A stretch of DNA of 64,000 nucleotides. It comes from Candidatus Woesearchaeota archaeon. GTDB taxonomy: Archaea; Nanobdellota; Nanobdellia; Woesearchaeales; GW2011-AR4. The position numbers and the translations under genes are program-made. Where the stretch lies: contig JACPMR010000003.1 of NCBI GenBank assembly GCA_016185945.1, forward strand, positions 164,062-228,061. The letters run 5' to 3'. Every line of letters begins with the position of its first letter. Position 1 is the stretch's first letter. The notes beneath the pieces were generated by a model. The model was not told where the DNA came from. It searched no databases and worked only from the letters and a program-made list of their open reading frames with translations. Of the stretch, positions 38,269 through 46,763 are shown in pieces.

Positions 38269-38348
38269 CCGATATATCGGAATCGATGCATCGATTCAGA
38301 ATACTCGAAATCGATATATTTATTCCGAATACCCTAAGGCGATATACC
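38269..38348. promoter_or_regulatory. palindromic operator cluster upstream of PadR gene
   Basis: CCGATATATCGG (38269-38280), AATCGATGCATCGATT (38281-38296), partial copies near 38310 and 38339. Confidence 0.65.
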
Positions 38349-38358
38349 AATTGAAAAA

Positions 38359-38856
38359 ATGATGCGCGGCTATTTGAGATTAATAGTGATGAAGACACTA
38401 GCCAAAGGTGAGATGTCTGGCTATGACTTAATAAAACAAATAGAAAAAAACACAGGCACATGGAAGCCGAGCTTCGGCTCTATATACCCTTTACTTGAAA
38501 AATTGCTAAAGGAAAAACTTGTCGATGTCGAGGTTTCAGGCAGGAGGAAATTATACTTCCTTACCAGCGAAGGCAAGAATCACTTGAGTCTGATCAACAA
38601 GAATAAAAACACACTTGTTGACAGATTAATTGCAACTTTCAATGCCTTCGGCAAAATAACAGACAAGAGAGAAATGGGATTTATGCTTGAAATCCTGAAC
38701 AGCATAAGGAAAGGACATCTTCCCTTTAAGGAGTTGAGTCCTGAACTTAACGAATTCAGGGCAACTGTTTTTGAGCTTTACACCAAAGGCAAAAACAAGC
38801 AGAGGATAAAAGCTGTGTTGCGGGAGACAGTAAAAAAATTACGAGCAATAAAATGA
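38359..38856 (+). CDS. PadR-family transcriptional regulator
   Basis: MSGYDLIKQIEKNTGTWKPSFGSIYPLLEKLLKEKLVDVE. Confidence 0.93.
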   Translation: MMRGYLRLIVMKTLAKGEMSGYDLIKQIEKNTGTWKPSFGSIYPLLEKLLKEKLVDVEVSGRRKLYFLTSEGKNHLSLINKNKNTLVDRLIATFNAFGKITDKREMGFMLEILNSIRKGHLPFKELSPELNEFRATVFELYTKGKNKQRIKAVLRETVKKLRAIK

Positions 38857-39554
38857 GAAAATCTATAATAAAACTCGAGAACGTCTGGAAAATATACAGG
38901 ATGGGAAATGTGGAGGTTAATGCGCTGCAAGGTTTAACACTTGATGTCAAGGAGGGGGAGTTTTTGGCAATAATGGGTCCTTCAGGAAGCGGCAAGTCAA
39001 CTGCCGTAAACATGATTGGTTGCCTAGATGTGCCAACAAAAGGAAAGATAAGGCTTGACAGTTATGACATATCAAAGCTGGATGAGTCGGAGCTTGCGCA
39101 GATAAGGGGAAAAAAGATTGGCTTTATTTTTCAGCAGTTCAACCTGATTCCAACTTTGACAGCGCTTGAGAACATAATGCTACCCATGATTTTTCAGGGT
39201 GTTTCTGAACGAGAAAGAATCAATAGAGCTGCAAAACTGCTTGAATTAGTTGGGCTTGGAGACAGGATTAGCCATAAGCCGACAGAGCTCAGCGGCGGGC
39301 AGCAGCAGAGAGTGGCAATTGCAAGAGCTCTTGCAAACAATCCTGAAGTAGTAATTGCAGACGAGCCGACGGGAAATCTTGACAGCAAAACCGGAGCAAA
39401 TGTGCTCAGTTTTTTGCAGAAACTGCACGACACCGAAAACAAAACAATTGTAATGGTGACTCATGATGCCAACCTTGCAAAGGTTGCAGAGCGCACAGAG
39501 TTTTTGAAGGACGGCAGAATAGTAAAAAGCTTGAATAATAAGATAGGTGATTAA
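38853..39554 (+). CDS. MacB/LolD-type ABC transporter ATP-binding protein
   Basis: [44 protein letters not shown]. Confidence 0.95.
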   Translation: MRKSIIKLENVWKIYRMGNVEVNALQGLTLDVKEGEFLAIMGPSGSGKSTAVNMIGCLDVPTKGKIRLDSYDISKLDESELAQIRGKKIGFIFQQFNLIPTLTALENIMLPMIFQGVSERERINRAAKLLELVGLGDRISHKPTELSGGQQQRVAIARALANNPEVVIADEPTGNLDSKTGANVLSFLQKLHDTENKTIVMVTHDANLAKVAERTEFLKDGRIVKSLNNKIGD

Positions 39555-39556
39555 AA

Positions 39557-40795
39557 ATGAAAACAACGATATTTTTGATTTTGTTTGTTTTGATTGCAGG
39601 AATTGCAATTGCCGCAGTCAACACACAGTATTTTGGAAAAGTTCCCAACATTATAGTCACTTTAACCAAGCAGGAGCCAGATCCTGTTGAGCCGGGCAAA
39701 GAGGTCGAAGTCAACTTCAAGCTTGACAATAACGGGACAATAGCAAACAATGTGATTTTTGAAATAATGCCAGAGTATCCATTTTCGTTGCTGCCTGAAG
39801 AGAGCGCAACAAAGTTCATTGGCACGCTCGGCTCGTCTCAGGAAGGAAAGCAAAGCGTGGTTGTGAAATACAAGCTGAAAGTTGCTCAAGACGTAAGCGA
39901 CGGCAACCATGAACTGAAATCGAGATACAAAAGCGACAATTTTGAGTCTTGGACTACAGTAGATGGCTTTAAAATAAAAGTGCAAACCCATGACGCAATA
40001 CTTGCAGTCGAGAAATTCTTTACAGTGCCAGCTGTAACAGCCCCAGGAGACAAAACAAAATTGAGGATAGAGCTAAAAAACTACGCAACATCACTTTTGA
40101 AGGACATAAAAATATATTTGGATCTTGGCAATAGCGGAGATGAAACAACGCCATTTGCCCCAATCGGCTCAACAAATGAAAAAGTTATTTCATATATCGA
40201 ACCGCAAGCTAATTTGCCGGTAGAGTTCGAGCTGCTGGCTGATTCAGACGCCGCGTCAAAAGCATACAAAATACCCCTGATATTGAAATACTCTGACGTC
40301 CTGAACAAAAATTACTCGAAAACAAACCTCATCACAATTATTGTGGGGGACAAGCCTGATTTGGGAGTTACTTTAGAAAGAACCGAAGTGTACACATCAG
40401 GAACTGCCGGGAATGTTGTTTTGCGCCTTGTTAACAAAGGAAATCCTGACATAAAATTCCTGAATGTGAAAGTAATTCCGACTGAAAATGTCAAGGTTAT
40501 AGGTGCTGATGAAGTATATGTAGGAAAGCTTGACAGCGATGACTTCTCGACAGCAGAATTCAGATTGTATGTTAAGGGAAAGAACCTAGTTAAGATTCCA
40601 GCCCAGCTGACTTACAAAGACTCAAACAACAACAACTACAAAGAAAACAGGGAAGTTGAATTAAAATTATACGGCAGCAGCGAAGCAAAGAATTTTGGAG
40701 TCAAGAAAAACAATGGTTTTGGGTATATTGTTGCAGTATTGCTTGTAATCGGAGGAGCTTATTATTATTTTAGAAGAAGAAAGAAAAAAGCTTAA
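39557..40795 (+). CDS. CARDB/COG1361-like surface protein with C-terminal TM anchor
   Basis: N-terminal signal, repeated Ig-like segments (VEVNFKLDNNGTIANNV), C-terminal GYIVAVLLVIGGAYYYFRRRKKK. Confidence 0.7.
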   Translation: MKTTIFLILFVLIAGIAIAAVNTQYFGKVPNIIVTLTKQEPDPVEPGKEVEVNFKLDNNGTIANNVIFEIMPEYPFSLLPEESATKFIGTLGSSQEGKQSVVVKYKLKVAQDVSDGNHELKSRYKSDNFESWTTVDGFKIKVQTHDAILAVEKFFTVPAVTAPGDKTKLRIELKNYATSLLKDIKIYLDLGNSGDETTPFAPIGSTNEKVISYIEPQANLPVEFELLADSDAASKAYKIPLILKYSDVLNKNYSKTNLITIIVGDKPDLGVTLERTEVYTSGTAGNVVLRLVNKGNPDIKFLNVKVIPTENVKVIGADEVYVGKLDSDDFSTAEFRLYVKGKNLVKIPAQLTYKDSNNNNYKENREVELKLYGSSEAKNFGVKKNNGFGYIVAVLLVIGGAYYYFRRRKKKA

Positions 40796-40809
40796 TTTTT
40801 CTTTTTACT

Positions 40810-42024
40810 ATGTTTAAGGACTACTTTAAGTTTGCTTTGGATACAATAAGCCATCGCAAGATGCGTAGTTGGCTTACCATGATAGGAATATTTATAGGTA
40901 TAGCAGCAGTTGTTGCATTGATATCTCTTGGGCAGGGGTTTAAGCAGGCAATAAACAGGGAATTTGAGAAAATAGGAACTGACAAGCTTATTATTCTTCC
41001 AAAGACTGGAGTCGGTGCTCCAGGTGCAAATGCGGCTGTAGAGCTAACAGAAGAAGATTTGGATGTTGTGAAAAAAGTTTCGGGAATTGAGAACGTTGCA
41101 GGGTTTGTATTTGCAAACTCAAAGGTTGAGTTTGGGGATAATGTCAATTTTTTCTTCATTGTAGGGCTTCCTGAAGGCGATGAAAGGGATTTGGTGGCAG
41201 AGCTTCAAAGCTTGGAGATTAAGGAAGGAAGGAATCTGCGCGACAATGACAAGTCCAGCGCATTGCTTGGAGCAAGCGTTGTTGAGAAGGAATTGCTTGG
41301 GAAAAATCTTAAGGCAAGGGACAAGATAAAAATCAACGGCAATGAGTTTACAATTGTCGGCATTTTGGAGAAAACAGGCGATCCAGGATGGGACGGCTCG
41401 ATTTCAATTCCTGAGGAAACATTAAGGGAGGTTTTCAATGAGCCGGACAAGCTTGACGAGATAATTGTTAAGGTTGCAAATGTTGAAAATATAAACATCA
41501 TTGCTGATAAGATAAAGACCGATTTGAGGAGATTCAGGGACGTGAAAAGAGATGAGGAAGATTTTGATGTTCAAACGCCAGAGCAATTGCTTGGCTCTTT
41601 TGGCGACATAATAAACATTGTGCAGTCTGTTCTTATTGGAATTGCTTTTATTTCTCTTATTGTTGGAGGCGTTGGAATTGCCAATACAATGTACACAGCG
41701 GTTATTGAAAGGACTAAAGAGATTGGAATCATGAAATCTGTAGGCGCTCAAAAAAAGGACATTTTGCTGATTTTTGTCATAGAAAGCGGTTTGCTTGGTT
41801 TTATAGGCGGCTTAATCGGAGTTGTGCTGGGATTTGGACTGAGCAATGCTGTAGAGTTTATAGCAAAAAATGCGCTTGGCACTAATTTGATTGAAGCATA
41901 TTTTTCCTATTCATTGTTTTTCGGTGCTTTGCTTTTTTCATTTTTCATAGGTGCATTGTTTGGGGTTATGCCTGCAAGGCAGGCTGCTTCATTGCAGCCA
42001 GTTGATGCGCTGAGGGCAAAATGA
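40810..42024 (+). CDS. MacB/FtsX-type ABC permease
   Basis: RSWLTMIGIFIGIAAVVALISLGQG, VIERTKEIGIMKSVGA, C-terminal PARQAASLQPVDALR. Confidence 0.93.
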   Translation: MFKDYFKFALDTISHRKMRSWLTMIGIFIGIAAVVALISLGQGFKQAINREFEKIGTDKLIILPKTGVGAPGANAAVELTEEDLDVVKKVSGIENVAGFVFANSKVEFGDNVNFFFIVGLPEGDERDLVAELQSLEIKEGRNLRDNDKSSALLGASVVEKELLGKNLKARDKIKINGNEFTIVGILEKTGDPGWDGSISIPEETLREVFNEPDKLDEIIVKVANVENINIIADKIKTDLRRFRDVKRDEEDFDVQTPEQLLGSFGDIINIVQSVLIGIAFISLIVGGVGIANTMYTAVIERTKEIGIMKSVGAQKKDILLIFVIESGLLGFIGGLIGVVLGFGLSNAVEFIAKNALGTNLIEAYFSYSLFFGALLFSFFIGALFGVMPARQAASLQPVDALRAK

Positions 42025-43250
42025 TAAAAGATTATTTTAAAGTTGGAATAAGTAATTTGCTTCATCGCAAGATGAGAAGCTGGCTTACTATGGTTGGAAT
42101 TTTCATAGGGATTGCAGCTGTTGTTGGGTTGATATCGCTTGGGCAGGGAATGAAAGAAGCGATTGGGAATGTTTTTCTTAACATTGGGGCAGACAAGCTC
42201 GTGATACAGGCAAAATCCGGACTGCAATTTGCCGGCCCTCCGGGAAGCAGCGCTGCTTCAAACTTGACAACGCATGACATGGATGTAATCAGAAGAGTGA
42301 AAGGAGTTGATAAAGTTGGCGCAAGATTGATTAAACCGGCAAAAATTGAATTTAACAATGAAGTCAAGTTTTATTTTGCAGCCTCTATGCCTGATGACGA
42401 GGAGGGAAGAGAGCTTATAACAGAAGTAAACAGATACGAGCCAGAGGCAGGACGATTGCTTAAAAAAGGCGACAAGTTTGAAGCATTTATCGGGAATAAT
42501 GTTGCAAACAAGGGACTTTTCAAGAAAAAAATTGAGCTTGGCAACAAAATAAAAATAAATGATGTTGAGTTCAAGGTTGTCGGCATTCTGAAAAAATCAG
42601 GCAATCCCCAGCAGGACAGGGTTGTGATTGTACCTGAAGACACCTTAAGGGAGGTCCTGAAAATAGACAAGAAAAAGGTTGATGTGATTGCTGTAAATGT
42701 GCAGAAGGGCGTTGATGTAAACAAGGTTGCTGAAGATATTGAGAAGGCAATGCGCAGAGACAGGGACTTGGAGCTTGGCAAGGAGGATTTTCAGGTTAGC
42801 ACTCCCCAGCAAATTTTAGAGGTTTTAGACACAATACTTACAATGGTTGAGATTGTTTTGATTGGGATTGCAGCAATTTCATTAGTTGTTGGCGGCATTG
42901 GAATAGCAAACACAATGTATACTTCGGTGATTGAGAGGACAAAAGAAATTGGAGTGATGAAATCAGTAGGAGCTCAGAATAAGGATATTCTTCTTATATT
43001 TTTAATTGAAAGCGGACTTCTTGGACTGGCTGGAGGAGCAATTGGCATTGCGCTCGGGATTGGATTAAGCAAGTTGGTTGAGTTTGCTGCATTCAAGTTT
43101 TTAGGAACAAGCTTGATAAAGGCATTCTTTCCATGGTATCTTATTGTTGGAGCTTTGTTGTTTTCTTTTTTGATTGGCACAATGTCTGGATTATTGCCGG
43201 CAAGGCAGGCTGCCTCACTGAAGCCGGTGGATGCATTGAGGTATGAGTAA
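42021..43250 (+). CDS. MacB/FtsX-type ABC permease (tandem paralog)
   Basis: Same motifs as 40810-42024: RSWLTMVGIFIGIAAVVGLISLGQG, PARQAASLKPVDALR. Confidence 0.93.
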   Translation: MIKDYFKVGISNLLHRKMRSWLTMVGIFIGIAAVVGLISLGQGMKEAIGNVFLNIGADKLVIQAKSGLQFAGPPGSSAASNLTTHDMDVIRRVKGVDKVGARLIKPAKIEFNNEVKFYFAASMPDDEEGRELITEVNRYEPEAGRLLKKGDKFEAFIGNNVANKGLFKKKIELGNKIKINDVEFKVVGILKKSGNPQQDRVVIVPEDTLREVLKIDKKKVDVIAVNVQKGVDVNKVAEDIEKAMRRDRDLELGKEDFQVSTPQQILEVLDTILTMVEIVLIGIAAISLVVGGIGIANTMYTSVIERTKEIGVMKSVGAQNKDILLIFLIESGLLGLAGGAIGIALGIGLSKLVEFAAFKFLGTSLIKAFFPWYLIVGALLFSFLIGTMSGLLPARQAASLKPVDALRYE

Positions 43251-43278
43251 TTAAAATAGAAAAGTTTATATATGTGTA

Positions 43279-43295
43279 ATCACATTAAATCACAT
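43279..43295. promoter_or_regulatory. direct-repeat operator-like site of the VapBC operon
   Basis: ATCACAT at 43279 and 43289 (10-bp spacing), just downstream of TATA-like TTTATATA. Confidence 0.5.
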
Positions 43296-43309
43296 AAAGG
43301 TGATATAAA

Positions 43310-43534
43310 ATGCCAAATGTAACATTATCAATACCAGAAGCATTGCATGAAAAGATGAAGAAGCACTCTGAGATAAGATGGAGTGAAGTAGTAAGAAAAA
43401 CCATAAGTGAGAAAATTGAGGATTTAGAGCTAATGGAAAAACTATCTAAAAGAAGCAAGCTTACCCAAGCAGACGTTGACGAAATTGCTCATAAGATAAA
43501 TAGAGACGTTTTTAAAGAATTGAATAAAAGATGA
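43310..43534 (+). CDS. vapB: ribbon-helix-helix antitoxin (VapB-like)
   Basis: NVTLSIPEALHEKMKKHSEIRWSEVVRKTI; overlaps PIN gene. Confidence 0.85.
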   Translation: MPNVTLSIPEALHEKMKKHSEIRWSEVVRKTISEKIEDLELMEKLSKRSKLTQADVDEIAHKINRDVFKELNKR

Positions 43535-43932
43535 AAATTATACTGGATGTGAATGTTATCTTGTCTGCCTTGATTCGTGATTCAACAACCAGAAAGATAA
43601 TTCTGAATTCTGATTTTGATTTTTACTTTCCAGAATCTTCTCTGCACAAAATAAGAAAGTACAAAGATTACATTTTGGAAAAATCTGGGCTTTTAGAGGA
43701 AGAATACAATAAACTTATGGCAACTTTGTTTAAGTACATCAGGTTAGTACCTAGTGAAGAAATAGAGAAAAACTGGGATGAAGCAAAGAGAATAATGGAG
43801 CATATTGATCCAGAAGATGTTGTTTTTATTGCGACTGCGTTGGGCATAAGCGACTCAGTTATATGGTCGGATGATAGGCATTTTGAGAAGCAGGATAAAG
43901 TAAAGGTATTGAAGACGGAAGATGTGGTTTAA
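43531..43932 (+). CDS. vapC: PIN-domain toxin (VapC-like)
   Basis: ILDVNVILSALIRDS and DPEDVVFIATALGISDSVIWSDDRHF. Confidence 0.88.
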   Translation: MKIILDVNVILSALIRDSTTRKIILNSDFDFYFPESSLHKIRKYKDYILEKSGLLEEEYNKLMATLFKYIRLVPSEEIEKNWDEAKRIMEHIDPEDVVFIATALGISDSVIWSDDRHFEKQDKVKVLKTEDVV

Positions 43933-44357
43933 ATTCTAAATTTTGGTAATTTTACTTGTTGAATATCCAAAGGAGTCCATTGTATTATTCTCTTTCTTTT
44001 CCTTTTTTGTGGACCACTCTTTTGTGCTTCTCTAGGAAAATATTTTTCGTATCTTTCTGGATAATTTCTTCTCATGTAAATCTTTAAGTTTTGTTTTCCC
44101 ATTCCCCTATTACAAGTTTTACAAATGAGCCGAGTATTAGGAACAGAGTATTTCCCACCAGCTTTTATACGACCACATTCTATATGTTCATAACTTATTC
44201 TTCTCCCACAACAAAAACAAGAACCCTCATATTTTCCTTTCCACCATTTAACTCTTAGTTGATCCCTGATAGTTTTGGGACAAGGTTTCTTTGTAGGTTT
44301 AGAAACTCCTCCCCAAAAAGTATCTTTTCTTATTGGATTTCCAAATATATCACGCAT
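43929..44357 (-). CDS. HNH endonuclease
   Basis: CFCCGRRISYEHIECGRIKAGGKYSVPNTRLICKTCNRGMGKQNLKIY. Confidence 0.85.
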   Translation of the reverse strand: MRDIFGNPIRKDTFWGGVSKPTKKPCPKTIRDQLRVKWWKGKYEGSCFCCGRRISYEHIECGRIKAGGKYSVPNTRLICKTCNRGMGKQNLKIYMRRNYPERYEKYFPREAQKSGPQKRKRKRIIQWTPLDIQQVKLPKFRI

Positions 44358-44503
44358 AATGTTTAAGAGATTTAGCTTGTTTATAATAATTTTCTTTTTA
44401 ATTTCCCTTTAATTTATTTTCGTCTAATACTCTCAAAATTCTAGCCTTAAACCCCTCTTTGCCCTTTAGAACAGTTAATTCAATTTATACAAATTTAAAC
44501 TTT

Positions 44504-46024
44504 CTATTTCCCCTTATGCATCTTCCTCAGCTCTTCTTTAAGCATCTTGCCCATAGTGTTTTTTGGCAGGGCATCCAAGAACTCGACAAACTTCGGCTTC
44601 TTGAAGGAAGCGAGCTTTTCCTTGCAGAAATCAATCACTTCATCTTCTGCAAGTTTTGCTTTTGAATTCAGAACAACATATGCCTTGACAGACTCTCCAA
44701 ATTCCTTGTCTGGAACTCCGACAACAGCGCATTCCTTGACTTGGGGCATTGATTCAATCACATCTTCTATTTCTCTTGGATAAATGTTAATGCCGCCTGA
44801 TATAATGACATCTTTTGATCTTCCGATGATATAAACATAATTCTTTTCGTCAATCTTGCCAACATCACCTGTGACAAACCACCCGTCCTTAAAGACCTGC
44901 TTATTGTAGTGCGACTTGTTCCAGTAACCATGAAACACATTAGGGCCTTTAATCAAAATCTCGCCTTCTGTGCCAACTGGAACGTCATTGAAATTTTTGT
45001 CAACTATCCTTACCTTGACTCCTGGCAGGCAAGGCCCTACAGAGCCAGGCACTCTCTCTCCATCATACGGGTTTGAAAAGTTCATCATTGACTCCGACAT
45101 GCCTGCCCTTTCAAGCACCTCATGGCCGAATGCCTTCTTGAGCTTGTAGAACAAGTCCCTTGACAAAGGGGCTGAGCCGGAAACAAACAAGCGCATTGAA
45201 GAAATATTGTATTTTTCAATGCCTTCAACCTCGAGCAGTTTGAAGTACATTGTCGGCACACCCATGAACAAAGTAACCTTTCTCTTGCTTATTGTCTCAA
45301 GCACTTCCTCTGCAACGAATTTCTTTTTCAAAATTGTGAAGTTGCCGACGTGCAAAGCGCCGCATAAGGCAACCCCGATGCCATGTATATGGTACAATGG
45401 CAAGGTCAAAAGGAAAATATCATTTTCTGCCCATTTCCATGCCTGCTGCAATGCCTTTATGTTTGAGGTAACATTCAGCTGTGTCAAGGCAGCGCCCTTT
45501 GGCTTGCCTGTTGTTCCGGAAGTATAGAATATGATTGAATAATCATCATCTTTTATTGCAACATCCAGCTCCTTGTCTGTGGAGTTTTTCATAAGCTCTT
45601 CGAAGCTGTAAGTTCCTTCTTCCTTGCCGTCAACAAGAATTATGTGCTTTAATTCAGGTAATTTGCTTAAAACATTTCTTACAATCGGCAGCCTTTCCTT
45701 GTCTGTTACAACAGCCTTTGCACTTGAATCATGAAGGATATGGTGGATTTCCTGCTCCTTGAAGCTGATGTTCATCGGCACTACAATGCTGCCGTTCTTG
45801 AAGTTGCCGCAAAGGCAATAAACAAGCTCCAAGCTGTTGGGCGTGTATTGTGCAACTCTGTCGCCCTTGGCAATGCCTAATCTTTGGAAAGCATTTGCAG
45901 CCTTGTTGGCTTGAAGCTGGATTTCCTTGAAAGTAATCCTTTGCTCCTCAAACTCTATAGCAACCTTGTCAGGCAATCTTTCGGCAGTTTGTTTGAATAA
46001 CGCTGCTATTCCCATGTCCAGCAA
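44504..46024 (-). CDS. AMP-binding acyl-CoA synthetase (long-chain type)
   Basis: IIFYTSGTTGKPKGAALT, GWFVTGDVGKID, P-K-NTMGKMLKEELR. Confidence 0.93.
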   Translation of the reverse strand: MLDMGIAALFKQTAERLPDKVAIEFEEQRITFKEIQLQANKAANAFQRLGIAKGDRVAQYTPNSLELVYCLCGNFKNGSIVVPMNISFKEQEIHHILHDSSAKAVVTDKERLPIVRNVLSKLPELKHIILVDGKEEGTYSFEELMKNSTDKELDVAIKDDDYSIIFYTSGTTGKPKGAALTQLNVTSNIKALQQAWKWAENDIFLLTLPLYHIHGIGVALCGALHVGNFTILKKKFVAEEVLETISKRKVTLFMGVPTMYFKLLEVEGIEKYNISSMRLFVSGSAPLSRDLFYKLKKAFGHEVLERAGMSESMMNFSNPYDGERVPGSVGPCLPGVKVRIVDKNFNDVPVGTEGEILIKGPNVFHGYWNKSHYNKQVFKDGWFVTGDVGKIDEKNYVYIIGRSKDVIISGGINIYPREIEDVIESMPQVKECAVVGVPDKEFGESVKAYVVLNSKAKLAEDEVIDFCKEKLASFKKPKFVEFLDALPKNTMGKMLKEELRKMHKGK

Positions 46025-46114
46025 AATAAATTTGGATTGTTTTTAAAATTTGTTCAAAAGCATATTGTACAGAATATATTTTCAATATAGAAAATAAGCT
46101 GCTTAAAGTATATA

Positions 46115-46189
46115 AGCCTCTGAGGAGATTTGAACTCCCGACCTAGTGCTTACGAGGCACTCATTCTGACCAGGCTGAACTACAGAGGC
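46115..46189 (-). tRNA. tRNA-Thr(CGT)
   Basis: GCCTCTG/CAGAGGC acceptor, AGTGC-CTCGTAA-GCACT anticodon arm, GGGAG-TTCAAAT-CTCCT T-arm. Confidence 0.95.
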
Positions 46190-46274
46190 AATAAAAATAG
46201 AATATTTATTTGAATTTAAAATATTTGTTAAAAAATGAATTAAAACACAATAAAAAACTAAAGCAACAAACACG

Positions 46275-46318
46275 AGAGCGTCCTTTAAAAGCAAAGATGA
46301 TAAAGGAAACCTGCTTTT
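46275..46318 (+). ncRNA. three-copy hairpin family, copy B
   Basis: AGAGCG t CCTTTA .. TAAAGG aaacc TGCTTT nested stems. Confidence 0.5.
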
Positions 46319-46441
46319 GATTATTTTAGTGCATATATAGGCGAGCTCCGAACGATTGGCAGGGAGATTTTGCCGAGCAGTAACTATTGTGAGCGCGATA
46401 GCGCGAACGGATTGAATTAAATAGTAATCTTCAATAACTTT

Positions 46442-46600
46442 TCATTTAATCGCCTTTAACATCTCTTCCTTTGAATTGAACTTTTTCTGGCACTCAAAGC
46501 ATATTGGATGAAGCTTGCCTTTGCCGTCTTTCACATGGGTGCCTATCATTTTGTTCAAGAAAGTTGTTTCTATTGCCTTGTTGCAAATCGAGCATTTCAT
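46442..46600 (-). CDS. small zinc-binding protein
   Basis: MKCSICNKAIETTFLNKMIGTHVKDGKGKLHPICFECQKKF (2x CxxC). Confidence 0.7.
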   Translation of the reverse strand: MKCSICNKAIETTFLNKMIGTHVKDGKGKLHPICFECQKKFNSKEEMLKAIK

Positions 46601-46763
46601 GATAAAGCAGATTTTTTGCTGTTTTTTAATTGTTTCTATTATATTGATTATTTCCACAATGTTTAAAAAGAAGGATTGTTTTTATCGGGTTATGCATTGT
46701 AATTTATCAAAAAACCGAACAACGCAGTTTTTCTAGTAACTTCTATTAATTTTACCCCTAAAA

